A stretch of DNA of 64,000 bases from Ochotona curzoniae (GCF_017591425.1 NW_024466599.1:75372501-75436500); one strand, 5' to 3'; positions 46,832 to 57,755 are shown, counted from the stretch's first letter. Numbers and translations are program-made. Notes: generated by a model not told the origin, from the sequence alone.

Positions 46832-46945
46832 TCAGATCTCATCATCAGGGTTTTCAAACAGTTCATCAGTAACGGAATCTGATTCTGTTTCTGTAGAAAG
46901 TTCATGATCACTAGTGGCGTCAACAGACTTGAAGTTTTCGGGCAT
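46832..46945 (-). other. Short open frame with an acidic/serine-rich product, gene status unknown
   Basis: A 37-codon ATG frame on the minus strand reads MPENFKSVDATSDHELSTET and continues acidic to a TGA. An in-frame TAG sits two codons upstream. A pyrimidine-rich stretch ending CCTCCAG lies 18 bases further upstream and could be a splice acceptor. The complementary strand also stays open for about 50 codons, so two-strand compositional bias could explain it. Could be a pseudogene scrap, a small exon or chance. Not recognised. Confidence 0.15.
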
Positions 46946-47129
46946 CCTCTAGAAGTAGGGAGTCTGGAGGAAGAAATATGAGCTTATCCGTGGCAGCAGG
47001 GTCTGCATGAACACCCAGCAACGGTGTTGTACGGGGGGAAGACTGAGTGCCGAGAGCTTCACATCGATTATCATGAAAACAAGTATGTTACAGAAGGCTG
47101 TCTGTACCCACGTGATTTCTTTAATTTTG

Positions 47130-47412
47130 AAGGGGAGCAGGAGGAGACCGAGATCTTTCACTTGTTGGTTCACTGCCCAAAATGCCTGTGGCATCCCGGA
47201 CAGGGCCAGCCCAAAGCCAAGGGCCTGGAAACTCAATTCAGGTCTCCCACGTGGATGACAGTCGTTCAGGCATTTGAGCATCACCTGCCGTTCCTAGTGT
47301 GGTCATTAGCAGGATGATGGAGTCAGAAACAGAGCCAGGACCCCAATCCAGGCACTGCAGTGTAGAATCGAGGTGTCGCAAGAAGTATCCTAACTGCTGT
47401 ACCCGTTATCCA
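47130..47412 (-). mobile_element. Old CSINE copy
   Basis: CACTTGTTGGTTCACTGCCC, GGGCCAGCCCAAAGCCAAGG, TCAGGTCTCCCACGTGGATG and a diverged head mark an old minus-strand copy. Confidence 0.6.
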
Positions 47413-48237
47413 TGCCAGTGCAATTCTACTGATTATTTTTGCTTCCTAAGTTCATGAAATCCAGATAGCAACCCTAGTTTACTTGTTCAGGTTGACTTCT
47501 TTGGTTTAGAAAAATATTCCTTAGGGAGAGGCTTAAGATGTCACCATTAGGTGGTAAATATTGATCGTGAGCACCAACTGTATTATTCTAGACAATTTTC
47601 TTGCAGTGGCTGCTTTAGCAGCTATGATAGATCAAATGTAGTTATGGACACCATTTTTCATGCTGTTGGGGAACTGACTGGCCTCTGACACCTCGGCCAC
47701 CTTGGTGACTACTGGAGTTGGGGTTCCATAGCCAGTACCTTCTGATGCAAGGAGGCACCAACCCTTTGGGCAGGGATCCGAGAAAGCTAGGGCATGTTAT
47801 ATTTAGAACAAATGGCAAAGGACAGGTAAGGTGGAATTGCCTGGTAAAGGGTCCTTTGAGATTCCAGATCATCTAGGTTAATAATGGATTGGTGACCAGT
47901 ATGTGCTGTTTGATTGGCTGCTGTGGAGGTGCCAGTAGGAAAAGCTGTAGCTGGCTCATCCCCACCATTGAGTGAGTGAGAAGGAAGTGGACGCAGTGCT
48001 GGGCTGATAGCATAGTTGGGGGAACAACAGCCTTGGATGCCCAGTGTGGGCACTGTGTGATGATCTGGACCAGCACAGGAAGGGTGAGGGTACTCAAGCC
48101 AAGTGGCAGAGGGGCCTGCCTAGTCTCTCTGGAGAGACAACTCCCTGTTGGGCAGGTGGTGTGCTCTCCTGGCTTTGGGATGTGGAAGCTGTGGGAAGAG
48201 CTTGGTGGCAGGCTTTTTTTCTCTTAGGTAAATTACT
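47413..48237. other. Unassigned non-coding sequence
   Basis: Nothing recognised with confidence. It may include sequence flanking the LTR that follows. Confidence 0.45.
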
Positions 48238-48590
48238 GCCAGCAGGCCCCAAGGCCACCAAAGGGTGAGGCAATAGTGTTCTTCAGCCGCAAGACCACTG
48301 GGGACAAAGTGGTGAGGGATGTCTGTTTATTGTGAACAAAATACAAGCTTATATAGAATAGGGACGGGGAGGGCAGGAGGGTGTCTCCCAGCCGCCCCTC
48401 TCCACCAACCAGCAATGACATTGTAATTGGCTAGAAGGCACGTCTGTTTTCCTAGACCCTCTGTTCATGTCACAGGTCATGTTCTGCATGCAGGGCTGGG
48501 TGCTGTGCCTCGGATCCTGGGCAGGTGAGCTGTAACACCCACCAGGTGGCAGGCAGAGATCCAGGGCTGATCTCACAGTTCCCTTTAGCT
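48238..48590 (-). mobile_element. Candidate class II (ERVK/betaretrovirus-like) LTR
   Basis: On the minus strand: CCAATTACAATG (CCAAT-like), then a GC-rich stretch, TATATAAG at 48355-48348, and AATAAA at 48331-48326, about 17 bases after the TATA box. This compact TATA/poly-A spacing is typical of betaretrovirus-like LTRs. TG...CA ends can be drawn at 48590 and 48238, but no target-site duplication is visible, so either the ends are wrong or this is one LTR of a longer element. Non-coding; no intact viral gene seen. Confidence 0.5.
48348..48355 (-). promoter_or_regulatory. TATA box of the candidate LTR
   Basis: TATATAAG on the minus strand, inside the candidate LTR and just upstream of an AATAAA signal. 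Confidence 0.5.
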
Positions 48591-48880
48591 GCAAAGCTGT
48601 TCGCTGAACACGTGGATGATCTGCAGTTAATGCCCTTCGCATGTGTGCTTCGAGATGGACTGGGATTCTTGCAGTTGGAAGCTGATGACGCCTTACTACT
48701 GGCAGAGCATGTGACAAGTGCTGTCTGCTGGAATGGCCGTTCTCCCATAGACGCAGTGTGGCTCTCAGTGCGAGCTATCCAACAATGTTCCTTTGAGCGG
48801 TGTAACCTTTGTCTTATTCCAGAGCAGTTTTTCCCAGTGTACTTACAGGTATATTGAAGTCTGTTTGGTATTAGTCTAGC
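48591..48880 (-). other. Sequence upstream of the candidate LTR, possibly internal retroviral remnant
   Basis: Immediately 5' of the LTR on its own strand. Both strands are open for about 110 codons here (plus 48525-48857, minus 48470-48904). A weak purine patch, GCTAAAGGGAAC, abuts the LTR, where a polypurine tract would be expected. No retroviral protein is recognisable, so it could equally be more LTR or host sequence. Confidence 0.3.
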
Positions 48881-48959
48881 AAAATGCCTCAGGCTGAGTA
48901 GCAAGAAAAAGAGGCTAAGGTGTGTTTAGTTCGTGGTTCAGTCCACAGGTGATGGCGCT

Positions 48960-49225
48960 GTGGCTGAGTCTCAAGGTGGCATGTGGCTAGCCATGGCAGA
49001 GGCAGGTGGCACGCATGTGTCTTGTGGTCTCTTTCTCCTTATAAAGCTGCTGGGATCCAGTCACAGAGTTCTACCCTTCTGCCTGACCAAGGCCTGTCAC
49101 TCCTAGAAGGCGCCACCACTAAAGCCATCAGCTGAGTTCCCATCCACTTGGTACCTCACAGTGCAGGGTTGATTCCAGCTCAGGATCATCCCAGGATGTG
49201 TTCACGTGGCATCCAGACCATAGCA
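48960..49225 (+). mobile_element. MaLR-type LTR remnant
   Basis: TCTCCTTATAAAGCTGCTGGG, a GAAGGCGCCACCACTAAAGCC block, and terminal CATCCAGACCATAGCA follow the MST/MLT1 LTR order. Confidence 0.5.
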
Positions 49226-49409
49226 GGCGACTTAGGAAAGCTCTTGACATTTGCCTCTTGCTTTCTTCATAAGTTTATCTTCTTGGAGTTTTGGAGCTGT
49301 CAACCTAGGATTTTGTCTTCACAGAATTAGTTTTTTTTTTTTTTTAAACATAAAGTCCAGTGAATGACTATTTCAATTTCTTACTCTTGTTTGTTTTGCT
49401 TTTTTGGTT

Positions 49410-49635
49410 TTGAGTAATGTTCCCAAATGTGCTCAGGAGCTGGGGCTGGACAAAAGCTGGCTCTCCCATGTAGGTGCCAGGAATGCAGCTACTGAGCCAT
49501 TGCATGATGCTTCCCAAGGTGGGCATTAACAGAGAGCTGGACTCAGAAGCAGGGTTGGGACTTCAACCCAGGGACTCCAGGATGGGATATGGGCATTCCA
49601 GCTGACATCTTAACCACTGAATGCGCAGCCCAAAC
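49410..49635 (-). mobile_element. Old CSINE copy
   Basis: TCCCAAATGTGCTCAGGAGC, CATGTAGGTGCCAGGAATGC, a GGGACTTCAACCCAGGGAC block, and a head end of GCGCAGCCCA. Confidence 0.6.
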
Positions 49636-51427
49636 TTTTTAGGGCTGGAGTTACTGTTGTTGGAGGACCAGAGATCTGTTCTTACCTGGAAGGCACTTGG
49701 CTGATTTTCTACCAACATAAAGGTGACCATCCCAGCCCCTTTCCTGTCACGGACATGGGTCCCTAGGAGCGGCCAAGGGAGGCTCCTCTGCTGTTAGACT
49801 AATGCTTTCTTCCCTGCTGGATACTGGGTGTCAGGGGGGGCCGCAGCATTTGCAGTGGGTTGACCTGTGATGATTGTCTGGACAGTCCTAGCAAGTAGGT
49901 GCTGGCTGCATTTCTAGACAGACGGCTAGATAGGGGCGTCAGTGCCAGCACAGTCACTCTGACAGTACAGTCACGGTGCAGCCTTAATGCACAAGCCCTT
50001 GGTGGCAGCCTGGTGGGCCTGCCAGCCTTCTGGGCACTGTCCCTGGTCTGCCACACAGAGGTAGGACCTCTGTTTTTGGTAGACAGAGGAGCCTAAGGCT
50101 GTGGAATTGAATATACACGAGAGCATTTTCACCCAGATCTGCTGCCTGCAAGTGCACGTTCCTTCTGCCCCCTACACTGCTGTCTGACATGCCATGGTGA
50201 GACATACTGACAACTCCTTACTCAGCCGGGACTCGGGGATGAAGTTAGTCCTTGAAGGAAGCAGAGCAGGCCAGGAGCTCATGTCTTCCTAATGCAAAGG
50301 TTTTCCTTATTTCTGTAGCACGGATTTCATGTGTCCCGTTTCCTCCTTCCTGCCTCCCTCCCTCCCTTCCTTTCTGTCCTTTTTTGAAAAATTTTATTTT
50401 CCTAGAAAACTCTCCAGGAACAAAATAGGTAGAAGAGTTCCCTTTACAAACCGCAGGAAGGGAGAATGAAGGAAGGCTTTGGGAGGGCTGGGGACTAAAA
50501 CGAAGAAGCCCAGCGCCCCCAGGGACCCGTGGCACTTCCTGAAGACCCTGGTCAGCCAGGCAGTCTAGGAAGGACCAAGGCAAGGACTCCGGTGGTGTTG
50601 CTGGGCACCACTCAGAAATGCCGCATCTCAGATTCCCCACTCAGTAGCAGAGCTGCCGAAAGAGATGTCCGTGAGGCTAATGGGCGGTGTACTTAGTAAC
50701 CACATGGACAGCCAGGTCGTGCCTGTGGCCCCATCCACTTACCACAGCTCTTTGTAATGCCAAACAAAAAGTCACATGGGTGCAGTTCAGTGTTCCCTCA
50801 AGGGGCCTGGGGCCAGTGGGATGATCACTTTCCCCTAGTTGAGGAGTTGAGCTGTTAAACCAAGCATTTTTCCTTTCCGTCCATCTTATGGAAATGAGCC
50901 AAGTTAAACCTAGCAGCCTTCCCTTTTTCCATGTATGCCTTGTCAGTGTGGATTGTAGCATGCTGGAGAAACAAAGGAAAAACAATGTACTGTTTCTACC
51001 CTGCTCTTTTCCAAGTGACAGATTGTGAAAACAGAATATGTGACATCCTGTCCATTTCTCAACTATAGTAGCCCCTCCCCTTTTTTTCTTTTTCTGAGAT
51101 TTCAGTCATGCCTGGTATAAATGCAGCCCAAAAACGTCAAATGGAAAGCTGTAGAAGTATTTCCAAGGTTTGGAATTGCATGTCTGTCTGAGTACTCTAT
51201 GGACTGTCATGCCATCCCAGTCCATCCCTCTGTGGGCATTAGTCATCTGCTTGTGCCCGTATCCACACTGTATACACTACCCATCCCTTCGTCCTTTTGT
51301 AGCCATGTCAAGTTATCAGCCAGCTGTCACTGTTTTTATATTAGCTTTAGGGCTCTGTACTAACAACCATGGTGTCTACTGTCCACTGAGGGTCTTGGAA
51401 CACATGCAGCTCTCTGGTTTATGTCTT
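49636..51427. other. Unassigned non-coding sequence
   Basis: Contains a CCTT-rich tract at 50339-50380. No gene or confident repeat recognised. Confidence 0.45.
50339..50380 (+). repeat. Pyrimidine-rich CCTT/CCTCC tract
   Basis: Low-complexity C/T tract with imperfect tetranucleotide periodicity. Confidence 0.85.
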
Positions 51428-51441
51428 AGAATTTATAGAGG

Positions 51442-51741
51442 GGTTGGTGCTGTGAGCTGATGTCTGTGGTGGCGGCCATTCTTATGAGCACTGGTTCTGA
51501 GTCCTGGCTGCTCTGCTTCTGATCCAGCTCCCTGCTAATGTGCCTGGGAAGGCAGGAGAAGGTGGCCCAGGTGCTTGGGCTCCCGCACCCATGCATAAGA
51601 CCTGGCTGAAGCTCATGGATTTGGCCTGGCTCGCTTTGGCTATTGTGGCCATTTGGGGAATGAAGCAGAGGATGGAATTTCTGTCCTTTTCTATCTCTGT
51701 AACCCTGTATTTCAAATAAATAAACTTTAAAAAAAAAAAAA
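51442..51741 (+). mobile_element. Older CSINE with target-site duplication
   Basis: Head GGTTGGTGCTGTGAGCTGAT, CCAGCTCCCTGCTAATGTGCC, CAAATAAATAAACTT and a 14-nt A-tail. AGAATTTATAGAGG (51428-51441) and AGAACTTACAGAGG (51742-51755) flank it with two mismatches. Confidence 0.88.
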
Positions 51742-51755
51742 AGAACTTACAGAGG

Positions 51756-53235
51756 AATTTTCATGAATCCTCTTTAATACCAGGTGGTGTAACTATCTTC
51801 ATCTCCTTAAACTGGGATCTTTTACAGCCTCATTTGTTCAAAATATTTTTCATAGCATGGAGCCTGTTCTGTTTCCAAAGAAAGCTTTTACAATGGTATA
51901 AAGATAAAAATCGGCAAGAAAACTCCTGACACATTCACACTGCCTGCCCTGCCCACAGTGAGGGCACAGCAGTAGCAGACAAAGGTCCCAGAGACACCTC
52001 TATCCACTGTGCGTGCCCCGGGAGTACCAGCCACTTTGTGCCAGCGACACTTGAGCAATTTCTCCCGCAGACCTGTGGAGCAGCACCCTCAGACCTAAAG
52101 CCGTAAAGTCATTCTCACCCCGGCAGAACACTGTTCAGGGTTTCGCGTGCTGAAAGCCTGCACCACCTGTCAGATCCCACATGCTTACCTTTCTGGAGAA
52201 GGGCCATTAAGATGAAATCCTCTCCACCTGTCCTAATTTTGGAAGCTTAGCTGCAGTGATGGTCTCGTCAAGCTACATGTGGTCTGTCTCTTTAGAACGA
52301 CTCCGTTCCATCCATGGCATCTCCAAGCCCAGCTCAGGGATTCTTACAAAAAGGAGCGTGGCCAGAGTATTCCCAGTCGGCCATCTGGGTGTGAGTCTGC
52401 AGCCAGTGTCCTCTCATCTGGGCTGTGTCAGGCCACTCATGTGGCCTCTCTGGTTTTCTTTTCTATAAGGTGAAGCACATGGAGTTTTGTTTTTATTCCC
52501 CCCCCATCAGTCGATTTTCTCACTGATTTTTATTATTTTAATATTGTAAATATTTTCTTTAAAAATAGTACTGGCTCCCAAGCCCATTGTAGAAATATTT
52601 TTGCATAAAAGAGGCTGTGAAAGATCGCAGTTGAAAGAGAAGAAGTTTTGGTACTGTGTTAACCAGGAAAGTATTAACACAGTGTGAGTTTGGGGTGGAA
52701 ACAAATGACACTCATTGGGGTGGAAGGTGACCTGTCCTGCCTGGCGTGTGACCGAGGAGGCCACCCTTGCAGCTGCCTGTGTCAACCCCGTCAAACCATC
52801 CAGTTCCCCCAACGCAGACAAGTTCATTGGCCAGGATGGAGGATGGCTGCTGCCCACGAGAGGTCAGGAAGAGGCTTATACCTACTGTGGCTGTTTCCTG
52901 GCCAAAGCCCTGGCTCTCCTGCTCATCCTGGAGGATGACCCATCCTGTGGTCTATGCAGGCTGCAATCCGAGATAGCCAGAGCCAATGGGGACCCTTGGC
53001 CAGAGCGCTTGCACAGGTCATGTCCCTCCTCAGTGCCTAGGCTCAGAGTGGGTGGGTGGGGGAGGCTCCGGAGCAGCTTTTTAGCAATTTGTTCTATCCA
53101 ACTTCTCTTGGCTGCCAACACACCATTTTTCCATTTGGCTTCGATTGTTTTCCTCTTATTTTGTGTATGTGAAATATATACATAGTGAAATACTTTAGCT
53201 GTGAACGTTACACATCTGTAGAATGCACTACTCTA
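51756..53235. other. Unassigned non-coding sequence
   Basis: Several overlapping short plus-strand frames at 52684-53185 reflect GC content. No gene recognised. Confidence 0.45.
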
Positions 53236-53510
53236 CCCCCTTATCCCTCACGGATGCATCCCAAGACCCCTCCTGAAAGCCTGGTACTGTTTTCTCCTTG
53301 ACATACAAGTGTATGAGAAAGTTCAGTTTACAAATTAGCTGCAGTAAGATGAAACAGAGCAGTGATCGCAGTAAACTCCATGAAAGTTATGTGAAAGTGG
53401 TTTCTCAAAATGCCTTTATTTCTCCTTAAATTAGGGTACACGATGTTCCCAGACTGCTGCAGAGAACTGAAACCACAGAAAGCAAAGCTGCAGATAACGA
53501 CTGCCCTGCT
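53236..53510 (+). mobile_element. Tigger/MER44-like MITE remnant
   Basis: CCCCCTTATCCCTCACGGATG, then CATCCCAAGACCCCTCCTG, AAGTTCAGTTTACAAATTAG and terminal CTGAAACCACAGAAAGCAAAG. This matches the ends of the remembered Tigger7/MER44-type consensus (CCCCTTATCCGCGG ... GAAACCGCGGAAAGC), with CpGs decayed. Confidence 0.65.
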
Positions 53511-53619
53511 GTCTGCTTGGGCACCTGCCACTCTCAAGGAGAACGAGTGGGAGACACAGCGGGCTTGAGACTCCCACCCCATTTAGACTCGGTTTTCCTT
53601 TTTAAACTGTGTATTTGCA

Positions 53620-53882
53620 AGTACAGAGATTTCCTATCTGCTCATTTCACTCCCCGGATGCTTGCAAAAGCCAAGGCTGGGCCAGAGCAAAGCCAAGAGC
53701 TCGGAACTCCCTGCTCATCTCCCGTGTGGATGGAAGGGGCCAAGCCCCGTTTACACTAACTTGCACTGCTTTCTGAGTTCTGTTAACAGGGAGCTAGGTT
53801 GTGGGCAGGGCAGCCAGGACTGAGACCAGGCACTCTGGTGTGTGTAGTGTCTTATGCAGGAGCTCCAGTGCTGTGCCGCAAG
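53620..53882 (-). mobile_element. Old CSINE copy
   Basis: CTGCTCATTTCACTCCCCGG, GCTGGGCCAGAGCAAAGCC, GCCAGGACTGAGACCAGGC and head end CAGTGCTGTGCCGC. Confidence 0.6.
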
Positions 53883-55577
53883 CAAAGCTTGTTTTGTGTA
53901 GAGGATTCAAGACACACAGCAACATTTTGATCTACCCAGAACTTCTATTATGGATTTTGTGGATGCGTTCACTAAATGAAGGGTAAAGGTAGAGGTTGTG
54001 GTTTGCAGGAGGCCAGCACAGACAGCAGGTCTTCCCTGCCTGTAGACTGGGTCTGGCGAGGCCCCTTGTGGGAGAAGCTTGGTGCAGACCGTCTTGGAGT
54101 GCTCATGTTTTCTAACCCAAGAGCTCATTTAGCCTACCAAGTCTCTTTGTCTTTGGCTTGCGGGTAGGAGGCGTCAGGTGTTGGGGGGTGTATACCTCCC
54201 ACCTCTCTGCCACTGCGCTGTGGACATAGGGTTTAGATGAGAGGCCTGTGGTCTTGGGTGTCGGGGAGGAAGTGTCAGGTGTTGCCGGGGTGGGTGTTCC
54301 CCTCCTGCCTGGCCCTCTGTGACTGCTCCATGGAGGGAGGGTTTGGATGAGAGGCCTCCAAGGATGGTGCCCACAGGCTGTGTTGGCTGCTGTAGCACAC
54401 AGACTCTGTGCAGGAAATGTGCCAAGGTTGTGGTTGCCAGCGATGCCCTCCTACCCAACTGCAGTGAAGTCAGGAGTTTATCCAGGAAGTCAGAGCAGGG
54501 GCTTCCCGAGCTGCAGGAAGCCGACACTGCTGACTTTGCCAGCTAATGACTCTGTAGGTGGAAGAATGGGTTAGCTGCGTGGGCAGAGTGGAGCTGGGCC
54601 TGACCGCTCTGACCTCTGCCTGCCTCCAGGAGCTCCCGAGTCAGTGCCTGCCAGCTGCATGCTGGGGTCACCTGGGATGCTCAGGATGCTGGAGTGGGCA
54701 GACAGGGCCTGGGCATCTGCATTGCTATGTTCTCTTCCTTACATCAGGAGACCTTCTCCTCTGAGCGCCTCCATGACTACATGGTATTTGTCGGTGATTC
54801 TGATCCTCGGTGCTGCCAGGGGGCTCACCCTGGGCGGAGATGCAGCTGATGCGCAGAAACTGAACAGAAGGTGGATGAGATGCAGGAAGCAGGCCCGGGC
54901 ACCTAGCGCTCCACAGCCTGGCAGCAGTGTCGGCACTGCGCTTGCTCATCACGCCTCACCTTTTTCACCATGGAGGGTCGGTCTGTCCCGGGGGATGGTG
55001 GGTCACTGCACAAAGGTCAGCAGAGCTCTCGCATTTTAGAGCCCCTATTAGCATGTGACTGAGAATGGTCATTTTCTTCTTTAGGGATTTAAAAAAAAAT
55101 TTCTGCCCAGTGGGATTGTTATCTGGGTCAACTGGTGGCGCCCGGAGGGATGGAAGTATTTATAACCTTCAGCAGGAAGTGTGTACACATTGCCCTGCCA
55201 GTTGCCTTATCCCCCCAATGTTGGCAGTGTGTCCTGTTACATAACCAGACCCTCTGTCCTCAGCTCAGGATGGGGACCAGGATTGGAGCTTCTGCTTAGC
55301 ATTCTGTCCTTTTTAGCTCTAGAACAGGCTGCTGGAACGTTCCATGAGCTTTACAAAGCTGACCCCCTTGGGGCCCAGTGTTGTCACCTCGGCTTACTTG
55401 CAGTACAAATGATACGTCTGTGCAGTTGCGGGGGAGGGTGGCATTTTGACTTTCAAGAAAGGAAGAATTAGGCTTGAATATGGATTATATCACTTGGTCA
55501 CTCAGGTGTTTGCTTTTTTTTTTTTTTTTTAAATCTTGCCAAGATAGTTAATAAATCAAACCATCGCATTCTCAATT
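53883..55577. other. Unassigned non-coding sequence
   Basis: 54150-54360 repeats GGGTGT..TCAGGTGTTG..GAGAGGCCT in two loose copies (about 54175 and 54270), suggesting an old partial duplication. T-run at 55513-55531. No gene found. Confidence 0.45.
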
Positions 55578-55588
55578 AAAACCCAAAT

Positions 55589-55916
55589 ATGGGCCCGGCT
55601 CGGTGGCGCAGTGGTTAAGGTCTTCGCCTTGCACGCCCGGGATCCCATATGGGCGCCGGTTCTATCCCGGAAGCCCCGCTTCCCTTCCAGCTCCCTGCCT
55701 GTGGCCTGGGAAAGCAGTTGAGGACCACCCAAAGCTTTGGGACCCTGCACCCGCGTAGGAGACCTGGAAGAGGCTCCTGGCTTCGGATCGGCATAGTATT
55801 GGCTGTTGCGCTCACTTGGGGAGTGAATCATGGGACGGAAGATCTTCCTCTCTGTCTCTCCTCTCTATATATCCGCCTTTCCAATACAAAAATAATAAAA
55901 ATAAATCTTTAAAAAA
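55589..55916 (+). mobile_element. Young full-length CSINE, reference copy for the window
   Basis: Best preserved copy. The tRNA-like head has an A box (TGGCGCAGTGG, 55604-55614) and a B box (GGTTCTATCC, 55658-55667, one base shorter than the usual GGTTCTAATCC). The body carries GGGATCCCATATGGGCGCCG, CCAGCTCCCTGCCTGTGG and CGTAGGAGACCTGGAAGAGG. The tail has A/T-rich units ending in ten A. A perfect 11-bp target-site duplication, AAAACCCAAAT, lies at 55578-55588 and 55917-55927. Low divergence and retained CpGs argue for recent insertion. It is mobilised by LINE-1 proteins in trans and encodes nothing itself. Confidence 0.97.
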
Positions 55917-56121
55917 AAAACCCAAATCTAAGTGGATTATGTGGTAAAGTGCCCAGAACTCTTTGCTCAGTTCCAGGTACCCTGGATTTGACCACCAATG
56001 TATATCTCCATAGGGCTTCCTTCTTGACACCAAGTGGTGCCACATGTATGCCCATTCCTCTGTCCTCTTGGGAACGGCCACTGTCCCCTCTCTTGTCCTG
56101 ACACATTTTAGAGACACGCTG

Positions 56122-56212
56122 TACAAGACACGTTCAAATTTGTGGAAAGTGCATGCTATGAAAAAACTGCATGGGTTTCAAAACTTTTTCCACCAAAATA
56201 AACGTAATTTTT
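56122..56212 (-). mobile_element. Mariner-type MITE, truncated
   Basis: TACAAGACACGTTCAAATTT, GTGGAAAGTGCATGCTATG, and TTTCAAAACTTTTTCCACC with CAAAATAAAC. The far end is lost where a minus-strand SINE tail begins. Confidence 0.6.
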
Positions 56213-56460
56213 TCTTGAAATTTATTTATTTGAGAGACAGCAAGCAGATGTGCGCCCTGCCCGTTGTCTACTGGTTCACTCCCACATGCCTGCCATGGCT
56301 GGGGTTAGCCAAGGGCCAAAAGCTGGGAGCCAGGAACTCAAGCTGGGGCTTCCACAGGGGGGCAAGAAAGCAGCCACTGGAACCCTCATGAACATCTGCC
56401 ATGGTCTTCATTAGCAGGGCAGTGCAGTCAGGAGCATCTTGACTGCTAAGCTATATCTAA
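56213..56460 (-). mobile_element. Old CSINE copy
   Basis: TTTATTTATTTGAGAGACAG tail side, CTGGTTCACTCCCACATGCC, GCTGGGAGCCAGGAACTCAA, and a diverged head. Confidence 0.65.
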
Positions 56461-56514
56461 AGTTGGTTGTAATACTATTTTTCCCTAAACTGTTTTTTGC
56501 TGCTGCTGTTTGAG

Positions 56515-56765
56515 ATTTAGTTTTGTATTTGAAGCGCAGTGAGATCTTCCACCTGCTGGTTCACTTCCCAGATGGCTACAACGACCAGGCTGGGTCAGGC
56601 TGGAAGTTCATCTGTATATTCTTGGTTGCAGTGGCCCAAGCGGTGGGGCTGTAAGCATAGGGGTGCAATGGAAGTGGAGCAGCTGGAACACAAACTGGTA
56701 CCAGTAAGGGACGCCAGTATCACAGCCAGCAGCTTTATCCACTGTGTCACAATGATAGCCCCTTC
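56515..56765 (-). mobile_element. CSINE copy, moderately diverged
   Basis: GATCTTCCACCTGCTGGTTC, then GGAAGTGGAGCAGCTGGAAC and ACTGGTACCAGTAAGGGACG. The middle of the element is shortened. Confidence 0.7.
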
Positions 56766-56769
56766 ATAA

Positions 56770-57075
56770 TTTTTTTTTTAAGATTTTTATTGGAAAGTGA
56801 GATGCACAGAGAGGAAGATCGTCCATCCACTGATTCACTCCCCAAGTGGCCTCAGTGGCCAGAACTGAGCTGATCCGAAGCCAGGAGCCCCAGGTGCTTC
56901 TTCCAGGTCTTCCACCTGGGTGCAGATTCCCAAGACCTTGGACCATCCTCAGCTGCTTTCCCAGGCCACAAGCAGGGAGCTGGATGGGAAGCAGGGCTGC
57001 TGGAATTAGAACTGGCAACCATGTGGGATCCCACTGTACAAGGAGAGGACCTTAGCCACTAGGCTACCACACCGT
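56770..57075 (-). mobile_element. CSINE, full length
   Basis: T-run, TTAAGATTTTTATTGGAAAG, GTGCAGATTCCCAAGACC and head end CTACCACACCGTG. CCCTTCAT occurs at both borders and may be a short target-site duplication. Confidence 0.9.
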
Positions 57076-57159
57076 GCCCTTCATCAACTTTCTGAAGTGC
57101 TTTTGTTGGTATATATTGAAATTAAAAGCATGAAGATATACTGCACAAAATTGAATCAA

Positions 57160-57342
57160 CAGAAATTATGAGTGGCTAGCTTAAGATCAGATAAGAGCAC
57201 TTAAGAGTAAAGACAATGATCAGAGACAGAAAGATCTTTACCTAGAAAACATAATATCTCTAAGCATATATGCACCAATCAGCAGAGCTGTAAATTGAGT
57301 AAAACAACAGCTGATGGAATTCAAGGAAATGCAGACAGACCA
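57160..57342 (+). mobile_element. LINE-1 ORF2 scrap
   Basis: ACATAATATCTCTAAGCATA, TATGCACCAATCAGCAGAGC and CTGATGGAATTCAAGGAAAT match the nucleotide pattern of the L1 ORF2 endonuclease region. Short, and no usable reading frame. Confidence 0.6.
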
Positions 57343-57420
57343 CAGTTGGAGAGTGAACCAATGGAGAAGAGATGGTCCCTCTGTCTTCCCTCCCCATCCC
57401 CTCCCAAATAAATGAATGAA
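57343..57420 (+). mobile_element. CSINE 3'-end fragment
   Basis: GGAGAGTGAACCAATGGAG, a CTCTGTCTTCCCTCC block and a CAAATAAATGAATG tail. Only the last third of the element is present. Confidence 0.65.
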
Positions 57421-57755
57421 TTTCTATTTATTATTTTCTTTAGTTTCATTTGAAAGGCAGATGTAACAGAGAAAAGGAGGGACAGCGAGAAAGATCTTCA
57501 TCTGCTGGTTCACTCCCCCAGTGTCTACAGTGGCCATAGTTCACCCAATCCAAAACCAGGAGCCAGGAGCTTCTCCCCAGCTCTCTTGTGTGGGTGCAGA
57601 ATCCCAAGGCTTTGGACCATCCTCCACTGCTTTCCCAGGCCACAATAGGGAGTTGGAAAGGAAGTGGAGCAGCTGGGAAATGAACTAGAGCCATCTGGGC
57701 TGCTGATACTACAGATGGTGGATTAGCTCGTTATGTATGCTATGGCACTGATCCC
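57421..57755 (-). mobile_element. CSINE, near full length
   Basis: CATTTGAAAGGCAGATGTAAC, CATCTGCTGGTTCACTCCCC, CAGAATCCCAAGGCTTTGG and a diverged head end CACTGATCCC. Confidence 0.85.

Noticed and set aside
48525..48857. 110-codon plus-strand open frame with a protein-like composition
   Set aside because: The opposite strand is equally open, no family is recognised, and the segment adjoins a probable LTR on the other strand. Kept only as a finding, not called as a CDS.
48591..48880. Zinc-finger, histone or ribosomal-protein pseudogene on the minus strand
   Set aside because: Isolated resemblances (for example MGERPF to a zinc-finger linker) were not accompanied by the required Cys/His spacing or by any sustained match.
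55589..55670. tRNA-gene-like A and B boxes
   Set aside because: They belong to the SINE head. The sequence does not fold as a full tRNA and continues into the SINE body and A-tail.
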